From the NCBI GenBank assembly GCA_902702965.1, contig CACRXP010000090.1, positions 598,227 to 662,226 on the forward strand: DNA of 64,000 bases, given 5' to 3'. The notes under the pieces are model-generated. The model did not search any database and was not told the DNA's origin. It saw only the letters and a program-made list of their open reading frames with translations. The stretch is from Spirometra erinaceieuropaei (Eukaryota; Platyhelminthes; Cestoda; Diphyllobothriidea; Diphyllobothriidae). Both the position numbers and the translations under genes were made by a program. Below, one piece after another: positions 36,195 through 47,700 of this stretch (the first letter of the stretch is position 1; every line of letters starts with the position of its first letter).

Positions 36195-36270
36195 TAGCTT
36201 GGGTAGTTAGAGCGTTGGCTGTACTCAAGCCCCTTATGATTTTGATTCCCAACGAGATCTCGAGTTTTTT
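36195..36270 (+). other. tRNA-like pol III promoter block
   Basis: A-box-like TAGCTTGGGTAGTTAGAGCG, an anticodon-like CTGTACT loop, a B-box-like TTTTGATTCCC, and a T run (36264-36269) that could terminate pol III. The anticodon stem has mismatches, so this is a tRNA-derived SINE head or pseudo-tRNA, not a functional tRNA gene. Confidence 0.4.
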
Positions 36271-36359
36271 CACAATTCGGTCAAAGTGATTAATTCGAAA
36301 TCTGCCAAAACATCTATTAATCTGTGTAGGTTTATTGAAGGTATGCTAGTATTTGTTGC

Positions 36360-36830
36360 GGAAATTTTTCAGTCGATTTATAGAAACCAGAAGAAAATAA
36401 GAGGGAGCTATGTATGTTTACGATATATTTGTGAAATTTTTCTATTCGGCGTACACTTAGCTGTTTTTTTAGGTTTATGGTTTGATGTTCCTGTGGTTGG
36501 CGTCATCACATCTTTTCTGTTCATATTATATGTTGAAATATCCGTTCATATTCAAATATATATTTTTTATCACAATTTATAAGAGCATTCATCATTTTTA
36601 TTTTAACCCCTGCCAGTCACAAATTTCCGAAGATTACTTGGGAAGGCATTATATATGGTTGCGTATCTTATGGAATAAAACTGTGTGATCGTTATGAAAT
36701 ACCGAATTTGGGAATTCTCGTGGTATCCTCGTTATTTTTAGTGTTTCGCGAACCGGTAGGGTTTTATGGCATGTGACTTTGCATAAGATGTGAAGGTCAT
36801 TTTGGAATCCCCTGGTCTAATGGGGACTCT
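36360..36830 (+). repeat. Probable LINE A 5'-leader fragment
   Basis: Shares with about 25490-25960 a common order of blocks: AGAAACCAGAAGAAAATAAG-like, ACTTGGGAAGGCAT-like, CGTATCTTATGGAATA-like and AAGGTCATTTTGG-like. No endonuclease or reverse transcriptase follows, so only the leader is present. Confidence 0.45.
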
Positions 36831-37874
36831 GTTTCTTGTGCAGTTCTATGTATGAACTTTGCTGACCGCCACACATGGACAAAGATCTGGTAATGCGTCT
36901 TTCAGTGCCTCCTTGCTTTTTTATACCGCTTAATGGAATCATGCCAGGACAAATTGAAAAGATATTTAGGAGTAGTTAAACGTAAGTCAGGAGACTGGTT
37001 GAAACAAACAGCTGTGCGTTATCGCGTAACAAGGAAATTATGTAAGTAGCAATACTGTTTAGTGTCCGCCGGAATTGTGGTCTTTTGTGAATTGTGCATA
37101 TGATTCCCACATTTATAGTAATACAAAGTTCAGATTTGAGTGTTTGCAGCATTAGCCGTGTGTTCTGAGTGAGCAGGGAAAACTAACCCTGATTAGCAAT
37201 TGCGAGGAGAGTTTAGAGAATCCGAACATCACACTTGATGTACTTAAGGGAGAAGATATGCTGCGTCAGGCACACGCCTCATAGTTAATGGTTTAGAAGA
37301 GCAAAGAGCAGTCAGACAAGTGTGGTATTACGTTTTATGTTACAAAATGCCACACATTTGCAAGAATATCCTACGGCAGATTCCGTCCAGTGCTTCTTGA
37401 AAAAAGAGCGTTTTCTGATATTTGCCTTCATATGCTATACCTCGAAGAAAATTGAATCTTCCGTTCCCAGAAGGGTTTTGCTACAACTTTTTGTGTTTAT
37501 ACTAATGCTCTCTTGTAGTATAACGCGCACACATAATGGGTTTTGATCTGTGGTATTTATTAACGTAGGAAATTATTTGGACGCCAGAAGACGTCCGATT
37601 TTCCCTACACCTGGTTTTTTACAGTTTAATTCAGTTTTATTGAGGGCTTCGTAGGTCTTTACCCTGGAACTCTCTATTTGTTTACAAGCAACTGGAAAAT
37701 CTTAAAAAGTGTAAAAGGCATCATAAAGGGAACAAATAATCGGAAAAGCGTCGACTCTGTACAGATAGTCAAACTGTCTCGACTGTTAGTGTTACGGGCA
37801 GTAGTACAGTGGTCGTTCCGAGTGCAGGGAAATAAATAATATTTCAGCGGCAAAAGTTGCATAGGTTCATGCCA
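36831..37874. other. Unrecognised AT-rich stretch
   Basis: No gene or repeat recognised. Confidence 0.4.
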
Positions 37875-39450
37875 CTAAGCGTAGGCGATGAATTGAAGGC
37901 ATTGCCTCCAATTCATCGCCTAATGAAATATACCGAGTATATACTGAAATATATCCATTAGTGTTGTAACAAGTAAACTTGTCAAGGTTATAGAGGTCGG
38001 GTGGTAATTTAATGGGCACTGCTATGCAAATCCAGCTACCTCTTAAAGACTTCAACGGAAGCAGACTTAACGACATCCGTAGGCAGGGCGTTCCAAGCTT
38101 CAAGCACTCAATTAGAGAAGAAGAGCTTTCGTGCGTCCCGCCTGGCCCCGGTCACACGTAGTTTGAATGGATGACCTCGTAGATTTGTGGTGGTTGCTAA
38201 CTCGAAGATGTCCCGCGGTGTGAGGCTGCAGTCTTGACCGCGTATGATACGGAAGGTTGGTATCAGGCCACCCAGTAACTGCCTGTAACCCAAGAGAAAG
38301 CGATCAAGGTTAGCTAACCGCGTTGCATATGGTAATGAGCCCTGGCCTGTCACAAGTTTCGTTGCACGCCTTTGAACCCTTTCGACGATCTTGAGGTCCT
38401 TCGCGGTCCAGGGTCTCCAAGCTTGGAGAGTAAATTCCAATTGCGACCGCACAAACGTTCGAAAGAATTTAGCGGAGTAGTCTTCATCAGAGGCAGAGAA
38501 GGCCCGCTTCACCAGGTAGAGAACTGACATTGCAGAATTGGCTGCCTTCGTGCAGTGCAGCGATTTCGTAATCCGTATTCCAAAGTCCTCCTGCGAATCC
38601 ACTTCTTGCAGTGGTATACCATTCAGGCAGTAATCCATGTCGTGCGGAATGCGGGCTCTGCCGACTCGTAGAATGTTGTTATTGTTCTCATTAAACGACA
38701 AAAGCCGGTCCTTTGATCACTGTTGGAGTCGGTTTAGGTTCGCCTGCAAATGCTCTTCGTCGTCGGCAGTTCGAATAACGCTCCACTTGCACAATTGTTG
38801 TTGTAAATAATATGCAGAGAAGGACCAAGAACTGAGCCTTAGGTAACACCGCTTTCAACGCAACCTCAGCCGACTGCTGATCACCGACATGGACAGCTTG
38901 AGAACGGTCAAATAGGAAGCTTTGAATCCATTATAAGAGGTTACTCCTAACGCCTGTTCGGCTCAGTTAGTACAGGAGTCGTTGATGTGGGACATCTTTT
39001 TTAAGTCGATATAGCCTACATGTAGCGTACTGCCTTCATAAACTGACAGAGAACAACGTTTCAAACAGAAGAGTCAGTTACTCACACAAGACCTGCAACT
39101 ACGAAACCCATGCTGCGCATCAGATAATAAAGTGTTTTGCTCTAGGAAGCGCGTTAGCTGTCTTTTGATTATTTTTTCCATGAGTTTGCAGAAGATGGAG
39201 GTGAGGTAAAGTGGTCCGTAATTGTTTGCAGATGCCTTGCTGCCTGTTTTATATAGCGGTGTGATCCTCGCAGATTTCCAGTCCGCGGGTAAACAGACAG
39301 CTTCGAATGAGGCTTGGAAGAGCATGGGCAATAGTTTGGCTAGTTCAGCAGCGAGCTCCTTCAGTAACTTAGGTGGCATGTCGTCTGGACCAGGTGCTTT
39401 CGACTCATTGAACTTCACAGACATATGCTGTAGCAGGAAGCCAGTATGTG
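37875..39450 (-). mobile_element. LINE A fragment, 5'-truncated
   Basis: On the minus strand the reverse transcriptase start (39424-39074: KAPGPDDMPPKLL, TPLYKTGSKASANNY, QHGFRSCRSC) and its C-terminal region (38701-38108: AWRPWTAKDLKIVERV, LRGHPFKLRVTGARRD) match LINE A at 26446-29351. The catalytic middle (about 38700-39070) is badly eroded. A 41-nt palindrome at 37882-37922 lies at its 3' end. Confidence 0.85.
37882..37922. other. 41-nt near-perfect palindrome
   Basis: TAGGCGATGAATTGAAGGCA is followed directly by its inverse with one mismatch in 20 pairs and a one-base centre. It lies where the 3' stem-loop of LINE A is expected; the inner AGGC/GCCT pair is shared with that loop. Confidence 0.85.
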
Positions 39451-39669
39451 GCTATATTACCCTTAAAACAAATGCACTTCTGCGAAATCGGGTATGCCCC
39501 CACTTGACGATATAATTTTCTCACATTTTTGTTAATTGTTTCTATTTGTTTGTGACAGATAGGGAGTTAATTGGCAGAACCGTATGACATAAAAGTATGG
39601 AGTGACGACAAGTGCAATGAGGATGTAAAGAAGTTGCAGTCATAGATCGGCAAACTGAATATTTAATCG

Positions 39670-40410
39670 AAAAGATGCCTTTTTAAGTTTAATGTGCCCA
39701 AATGAGTGGCTCTACACCCAAACACAGGCCGAAATGCCTCTCCCAAGCGTCGGTAATTTACTAACGGGACGACATTAGAAAGAGTAGAAAGATGCAGATG
39801 TTTTTGTGAATGGACGAAAACAAATCTAATGCCATCAGAACAGTGCAAAAAGATGGTCCAAAGGGCAAATAGCTCCTTATACTGGATCAGACAGGCATTC
39901 AAAGTCTTTCCGCTGAAACTCTGTGCAATACTTTTCGGTGTCTTTGTAAGACCTAACCTGGAATGTGGAATGCCAGCAGCCCCACCATGCATGAAGAAGA
40001 TATTGACCTACTCGATCAAGTGCAACACAGAGCAACTAATATGTTCAAAAGTCTAAAGCATTTGTCGTACACGAAGCGTCTGAGTGTGTTTGGTTTATGT
40101 CCTATATCCTAAAGGTAACTAATCTGCAGTCTTCTCTGGAAATACCAGATCGTCTGCGACCAAGGTTGTTCACTGAGAACGGAGGACATATTTGAGTTTG
40201 CCCATGCAAACTGATTTCCCGGTCATCCTTATAAAGTCAAAAGCGGACGTGCGCGGCTGGACTGTAGGAAGTTCTCCCTTAGCCAGGGGGTTCTCCGACC
40301 ATGTTACTCGCTACTAAGTGAGATGGTGACAGCTGACACAATCCGCACGTTAAAGAAAACTTGCTTACGTAATTTTCCACAAAACCTCTTTTACAACATG
40401 AGTACTTACA
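39670..40410 (+). pseudogene. LINE family C, 3' reverse-transcriptase fragment
   Basis: Plus-strand blocks MVQRANSSLYWIRQAF, VFVRPNLECGMPA, VQHRATNMFKSLKHLSY and RTEDIFEFAHAN correspond to the C-terminal region of a CR1-like polymerase, but in a version clearly different from families A and B. Frameshifts and stops are present. Confidence 0.65.
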
Positions 40411-41534
40411 GCCAGCTTTGTAAAGCACTTTTTCATGCACAAACTTTCCGCACTGACTTACATTGAACGATGGCGCTTCATATTTTTAGGGTTATATTGT
40501 GACAGAACACATTTTACATGCTCGAAACTTCATTTTTCGTGTGAATATGCGACATCATTTTGCATAAATAGGGGAACCCCTCGAGGACAAATACAAAAAG
40601 CCTCTTGCCCTCATATATAATGAAGTGAATTGAAATTTCTTTAAAAAATCTGTGTTGAACAGCAGTAATCCTTCTTTGACTGTATTATATTTTGGCTCGA
40701 GCATACTTCTTGATGTTTCAAAATTTTATACTAACTGTAAGTATGCAGACCAACTATAATAACAAGGTAATAGAATAAAAGGGTAGCCCTGTAAATATAC
40801 ATGTACAAGGAGGTACTGGGCTTTTCGAAAAATCGCTGACTTGAGGAGTAGTACTGGCGAACACAGTACCATTGAATGGAACCTTTCTGGTTTGATTGCC
40901 GTCGTCATTTGATAATGACCTAAATTTAGACTGCAAACCTGAATCTTTCACAGTGGGTATTTTATCACGAACAGCGCCTCCGCCAGTGCACTGCAGACTC
41001 TCATCATGTCGGCCTAAACCGTTCGTATCTGACAACATGGAAGTATCGTGCACCTACTTATCCTTGCCTGAGGAATGCGACGACCACTTTAGCTTTGCCT
41101 GAGATCTCATAATGAAATGGTGCCTTTGGATGGCCAGATGACCTTAATTCAAACCCCTAGCGGATGCTGGCATTTAGGGCATTTCTGTCTGGTGACAGCA
41201 AACAAGCCAGACATAACAGTCAACTTCCTTCGTCTTTGTCGACAAGATTTGTGCGTTTGAGGTTAATAGCGAAGTTACCAATGGTGCGACTTGAATGCCC
41301 ACTGTAAATTCCAACGCAAGAGGCTTGAGTGGAGTCGGAGAATTGCTCGTGAGCGTAGACAGTCTCCTTTTGTTCGGAATCTAAACGTTACTCTGATATT
41401 CATTTTTCAGCACCGCAATCTAAATCCGACATTTTACTCAGTGGGGATGTAGTAGGTATAACATCCAAAAGATTTATTACACTAGAATTCGCAAATTAAG
41501 TAAAATATAGAGGAGATTTTGTGGAGTTATTCTG
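40411..41534. other. Unrecognised stretch
   Basis: No gene recognised; short frames only. Confidence 0.4.
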
Positions 41535-42230
41535 CATGAGCTTACAAAACTAGGGACATCAGAATGCGCCTTTACAACATGTACGTTAGACCTGGTCTGG
41601 AATACTGTTCGTTTTTATTTAGCCTCATGCGTGCTACTGAGCGGAAGAAAATGGAATCCGTTCAATACTTTTTTAACAAGAGAATTTTAACCCCAGAACA
41701 CCGACATTTGTCTTACCAAGAACGTTATCGGCTTACGGGCCTTGATCCTTTATTGTTCCGTAGATAGCTATTTGGAATAAACTACCCATGAGTGCGAAAA
41801 CTCTGCAAAATTATCCTTTATTTAAGAGAACTATTACTCGATTTTTGCATTCAGAAAAGCTTCCTCAAATTTTGGGTTCTGAATCCACTGATCGACTCTA
41901 CCGTAGCGATAGCGTTTGTGGTCTCTGAACACTATGGCCGGTCTCACCAGCTGTTCCTCAACGCCTCTAACTTGACCATCCCCAACTTCATGAAAGGAAT
42001 TGACGGCCGATGATCTCCGATACCGTGCAAAACCCTCCCACCCACATCTTGACGGTCGAATGTATGCCGCCAGCAGTTTTTTTCTCCTGAACCCTTCAAA
42101 CCATAAAAAACATCATCAACAATATTTTTATTCTTCAGGAGTTTTTTTTACTGCTGGTCGGATTTGTGTTTAATCGCTTCCCTTGACAATGCCCGTAAAC
42201 TGGCATTTAATAAATTAAATTAAATTGAAT
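41535..42230 (+). mobile_element. LINE B 3' fragment 1 (internally deleted)
   Basis: Matches the LINE B polymerase C-terminus (YVRPGLEYCSFLFSLMRATE to LDPLLFRR), then jumps from CCGTAGAT straight to AGCTATTTGGAATAAA. About 190 bases present in the long copy are skipped. It ends with the family 3' end CGTAAACTGGCATTTAATAA and an A/T tail. Confidence 0.88.
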
Positions 42231-43240
42231 TACAAAAGGGACTATTTTATGCTATTTAAACTCTTATATAATCACACATTTAACCCACTCAATTCTTTAA
42301 GACATCATATCCACCCACGACGTAAAAGTCACCGTGAGGTCTTCTTATTTCTGCCTCTGGCACGTACTGTTAAATATCGTCGGTTCTATTTTGTAAATGC
42401 GATTGCTATTTCGAATAAACTGCCAATGCGTGTGAAAACTCTGCAAAATTATCCTTTATTTAAGAGAACTATTACTCGATTTTTGCATTTAGAAAAGGTT
42501 CTTCCAATTTTGGGTGCTAAATCTACTGATCGACTGTACCGTAGCGTTGGCGTTTGCGGTCTCTGAACACTATGGCCGGTCTCACCAGCTGTTCCTCAAC
42601 GCCTCTACTTTGACTATCCCCAACTTCATGAAAGGAATTGAAGTCAGATAATCTCCGATACCGTGTAACCCGCCCCACCCTTCTTGACCGTCGAATGTAT
42701 GCCGCCAGCAGTTTTTTTTCTCATGAACCCTCCAAACCATAAGAAACACCATCAACAATATTTTTATTCTTCAGGAGTCTTTTTCCACTGCTGGTCGGAT
42801 TTGTGTTTAATCGCTCCCCTTTCCAACTCGCCACCACAACTCACCTCCGGGGACATCCCTTCAAGCTACGTGTGCCACAGGGTAGACTGAATGTGAGAAA
42901 ATATTTCTTCTCCAACCGTGTCGTGGAACCGTGGAATAACCTGCCCGCGACGGTTGTTATGTCTCAATCTGTTGAGACATTTAAACGTCGCCTTGACAGA
43001 TATATGCTGCAGCAACAAGCGGACTATGTGACTTTTTAACCATGTGGCTAGTGACATGTGAATCAATGTATGCATTCGCTTAATGCTGTAATTTCTTCAC
43101 ATTTTTGCTTGTTTATCGATTTTTATGTACAAGTAGGGAGTTCAAAGGCGTAAGCCTATTTCCTTCAAATACACTGACTGACTGACTGACAATGCCTGTA
43201 AACTGGCATTTAATAAATTAAATTAAATTAAACTAAAAGG
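42231..43240 (+). mobile_element. LINE B 3' fragment 2, interrupted by LINE A
   Basis: Begins TTACAAAAGGGACTA directly after the tail of fragment 1, which is the exact point where fragment 1's deletion starts. It continues through HYIHPRRKSHREVFLFLPLART to the 3' untranslated region. It is interrupted at 42812-43189 and resumes with the terminal CCTGTAAACTGGCATTTAAT. Confidence 0.88.
42812..43189 (+). mobile_element. LINE A 3' fragment nested in LINE B
   Basis: Encodes FQLATTTHLRGHPFKLRV...FFSNRVVEPWNNLP...VETFKRRLDRYM, the end of the LINE A polymerase, then the 3' stem-loop (43135-43165) and a tail of four ACTG/TGAC units. The target in LINE B is CCTTGACAATG, so the tail repeats the target's TGAC. 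Confidence 0.9.
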
Positions 43241-44600
43241 GGAGTTTACCGCAAGGAGGTATGTACCCACATGGGTAACATGGCTGGCCATGGGAGTCTG
43301 AACGTAATAAATGAGAACAAGACATATTTACAGCAAAACAAAGACAGAACGAAACTCCGACGGGACTTATCGAGTGGACGAGTCAGAGGTTTCGGTCGGA
43401 CCTAAACGTTTCATTAAATCCCGCATTTTCTACAGAAAATTCATTACACTAATTAAAACAAGTTTGTCTTACCGGTTATTTTTGATGGTTACATTACGAC
43501 CTCAGACAAAGCTGAAGTGGCCATTCCTGTTGTTTAAGTAGGACTGATCGGTGATCGTGTAGCGGCCACCTGGGGTAGTTTCCCTTCTATGTAACATTGG
43601 AACAATTTGTAAACACCATATCAGATAGCAAAGGGATACATCACGAACAGGGCTTTTTAGTAAATGAAATGTATGTAACGATGACAAATGCATAGAGTAG
43701 GAAAGGTGGAAAATAATTAATACAAAGAAATAGCGGGTTACTGTACAAGTGACCCATTTGGAATGGCAGGTGGACACGTCATATCAGTTAGATGCTAGTG
43801 GGGATTGCAGTGATGTCGGCAACTAGCGGTAAAGCCCTAGGAGTTTGTTGGCGATGAAGAAAACGAGATACGAACGGACGGCGAGAGCGAGGGAAGCGGT
43901 GTCGGTTGTATGAATGTGAGGGACACCGGCCCTCTTAACCGGTAGACGATCGCACCGAACCCATCTGGGATTTGCGTCAAAAGTGGCCTCTGTCCGTTAA
44001 AACAACTCTGTTGAACTTGCGGTGCGTTAAACTCGCCAATGCCACGCACATGGATCAACGTTTTCACTAACTAGATTCGATTGACAAAATTACTTTATAT
44101 TTGCTAACTTTAGGACAAGGTCACAGCGGCGGTGGGTTCGAACTTTCCTTTTTCGCGCACTTGACTGACATGTCAGTCCTCTAAATGGTTTCGCTGATTT
44201 TTTTTAGTTTTGTTACATTCCTAACGCGTCTCAACACCAACAGAGACTTTTTCGACCCCAATATATAGGAGTAATATTGAAAACCAGAAATCTGAAGAGA
44301 TATAATTAGGAAGATAGAATTCTTTGGGAATCAGTAAACATAATTATGTAAATTTTGGAGACTGTCTTTTCAGCTCGTGTTCAGACAACCGGCGTGCAAA
44401 AACAGTATCGACCAGGCATAATATTATCATGTTTAAATGGCGGGTTCTGTCATCAAGTAGCAGTTGATGACAATTATTATTTCCGTTAGTAAAAATAATC
44501 GTTTTCACAGCCTTTTAAAAGAAGCCTTATGTTGCGCCTTCATCGCAGGAGAAATTTTGACTACCTGTATACGCACTCTTTTCCCAGGTCCTTTGCCGCC
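43241..44600. other. Upstream region of SQR; nothing recognised
   Basis: Should contain the SQR promoter and 5' untranslated region. No clear core promoter motif or exon seen. Confidence 0.4.
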
Positions 44601-44795
44601 ATGCCTTTCTGCAAGACGCTAGTGCTCCTGTCTTCTGCACCAACCCTAAGGACGGTGGTGTGTCGCATGTCATCTGCGCAGAAAATCCATCATCGCGTCC
44701 TTATCGCTGGTGGAGGGTGTGGCGGATGTGCTGTGGCCAGTAAACTCAAGCGCTTAATGCCATCCTGCGATGTGGCCATAATTGAGCCTGCTGAT
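44601..44795 (+). CDS. SQOR: SQR exon 1: targeting peptide and FAD-binding motif
   Basis: 65 codons ending at GAT before the donor GTACGT (44796). Phase 0. The open frame runs on into the intron to 44852, but the conserved protein stops at PAD. Confidence 0.87.
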
Positions 44796-47700
44796 GTACG
44801 TTTTACAATACTCTCCCCCTCAATTTTGCGCTCAGTTACTAAACGAAGCTAGATGTGCACTCATTGAAATCACCGCTCATTTGACAATGTGCACGATGTT
44901 AATTTGATGGTCGGGACGCTAGAAATTTTCCAATAAGTTGGGTGACACCTAAATTTTCTGCCTATAAGCAGAAAGACCATTTAAGAATTGTTATGGACGG
45001 TTTCCGACAACCCTCTTTCTGCTGAAAGCTATTTATTTATTAGTGTAAACCACATTTTGCCATTTATTCTGAGGTAAATATTCAGGGTACCCCCAGAAAT
45101 CGAAGGTTCATGGGTGCCTTACCCTTCTTTTAGGGTTTTTAGCGTGTGGAACGCATAATAAACACAACAGTCTTCAGTACGAGTCTAAAAAGTGGATCGA
45201 GGTGGGGACCGCGTGGATAGTATTCAGAGGAGCACAACAGCCACAACTAGTACGACTGTGTTGTTAACTCTTCAGACGCAGGAAAATGCAAAGGGTAGAG
45301 AAATGGGAGTGAACAGCGGATAAAACTGCCAGTACTTGGGGAAAGCGATAACAGACTGTACGTCGGAGAGCGACGACAGAAAAAGTTGGCCCACAGGTTG
45401 GGCATTATCTAATTTCATACTACCACATACCTTGGTGCGTCTCTTCGACCCCCATAACGAATCGCTGCACTTCTTAAGTAATTTGCATGTACCTTTAGAA
45501 GGACTTCTCCCTATGCCCAGTTCTAGTTGTCTGATATCCGCTACAAACATACTTATTTGTCGAACACACATGCTCACTCTTGACTTGAACAGCCTTTGAA
45601 GGTGCTCAGGAAGATTGTGCATTTGACTGCTCTGAAAAATTTTCACATCATGCATGTAATTGAATATACTTTTGTGCTGTTGTCTCTGCGCTAATCTGCG
45701 GGGCTGAGGCTCATTCAATCTTTCTTTAGACTTCATTAATCTAAGGTACGAAGCAGCTTAGTTGCCTGACTCAGAAACCTTTTGAAAGATTCAATATCAT
45801 GTAAGAGGTATGTACACCATGCTTGTGATTTGAATTTGAGCCATGACCAGCCAGGCGCAAAGTATGGCATAAGAAAGTTTTGTTTGGCGACATGTTGGGA
45901 GCACCTACCAATGAGTTACAGACTTCGGCAGCGGCCACGGGGCATCATTTCAAAGTCGTAAAGCAGAGACAACACTTCAGATCGGATGATGACTTCGCCC
46001 GTCCTTGTTAGAATACGCATTTATAAGTCAAAAGCTGGCATACTGCAAGGAGCTAGGAGTTCTGCGTATTCATCCGGAGATCTCATCCGAAAAATTCAGC
46101 AAAATCTTTCTAGGTGGATTCATGATCTCATGTGTGACCTAAGATATTTTTGTTACCTGTAAATATTAATCAACCGTCTCTGACTTGTCATTCATGCCGA
46201 TAAGAAAAAGCAATAAACTTGTGCAGAATCATGCGAGCAAAACCCTTCACTGGAAGCTTGGTTGGTGTAGCTCCATTCATGCGAATGTCGATAGTTCAAT
46301 GATTAAAAAAACTCAAATCTAGTCGATTGAGTTTTCGGCCATATTATACCCACAGAGTTTTACATGAATTTATGGGTCGCTGTGAGGCCTCAAAATACAG
46401 CCCCCCGTCATACCTTACTGAATATCCCTGTTCGGGAATTGCGAGGACACTTCTAAGACGCAATCCTTTCTTATTGAAACCATGTTGACGGAGGCTTAAC
46501 AATTTCTGCCCATCCAAAAAAGTGGAGTAGACCGTCAAATATGATTATTTTACGTCCCACTTTGATATGGTCGCGTGGGCGTCGGCTCGCAGACACCCAC
46601 TGAAATGTTAGGGGGCGCTCACCGATCGTTCATACGGAACTCACTCGTTCCATTGTGCCTTAAGGGCTCTCTCTCGAGCCCAACCAGCAGCCGCACAGCG
46701 GCGCATGATATATAGGCAGAATGCTATTACCGACAAAGACAAGGGAGACTGGAATGGCCATTTCTGGCTTATTAGCCACAAGTGTGGACGTCGTGTGTAC
46801 CCCACGATCGAGTGTTGGTCGTCCGTTCAACTATTTTCGTCGATTATGTTTCGTTTGATGAAGCCAGAAATGGCCATTCCAGTCTCCCTTGTCTTTGTCG
46901 GTAATAGCATTCTACCCACTGAAATGTTTACTAGGTTTGATCAGTAATTATGGGTTACAGTTTGCTATTTTCATTCCGGCAGTTCGACCTTCGTGCCGGA
47001 TGATGTCCACCGTGTGTTTCACACCAAGAAGATGCGAGCAAGGGGACTTGCGCGTGAATTAATTGTACTGGGAGTAGACTTGTGCAACACCTACCTGACT
47101 CTCTCCTCCCCGCCTGAGCCCGGTGCCAAAGTATAGTAAGGAAGACCGAGGTGGGGGAGGGCACAGGTGGCTGGCGTGGCCGGACCCGCACCTATGCGCA
47201 AAACTCCACAGACCGTGGTCCACAAGAAACACTTGACCAGGGTTTTTACCGACAACAACAGCACCACAACGGGACAGAAAGACGACGAGGATGACTGGGC
47301 AGCCATGGTCATGACTTGTATACTCAGCGGGAACGCAAGCGCATCTGCCGGCAGCGAATCAGGTGCAGGGGAACCGCCGGCGCACACCGGACTACGAGGG
47401 CCATGGCTTGCTGATCCCGGCATAGCATACGCTTACAATCCCTGAGACCCAGACGTTTGGCACACAGCCCTTTATTTGCCTAGGCTGCCACCTTTCAAAG
47501 GCCGGGTAACCAGTCGGTTGTCGACTGAGAGGCATTACCCATATACACGCACACCTCACATGCGTGAGGATGCCAGAAGTCACATTGAGAAAGAGCCGTT
47601 GCAACCTGACCCTCAGGTCATCAGTTCGCCATACACAACTCATCTGACAACGTGGACTGAGTTGAAGCGTCAGTCGGCGGCCTTCCATGCCACGACGCGT

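Noticed and set aside
36195..36252. Functional tRNA gene
   Set aside because: A and B boxes are present, but the anticodon stem does not pair and no acceptor stem could be drawn.
45272..45736. 154-codon minus-strand frame in the SQR intron
   Set aside because: No domain or repeat match recognised, and no splice signals that make sense.
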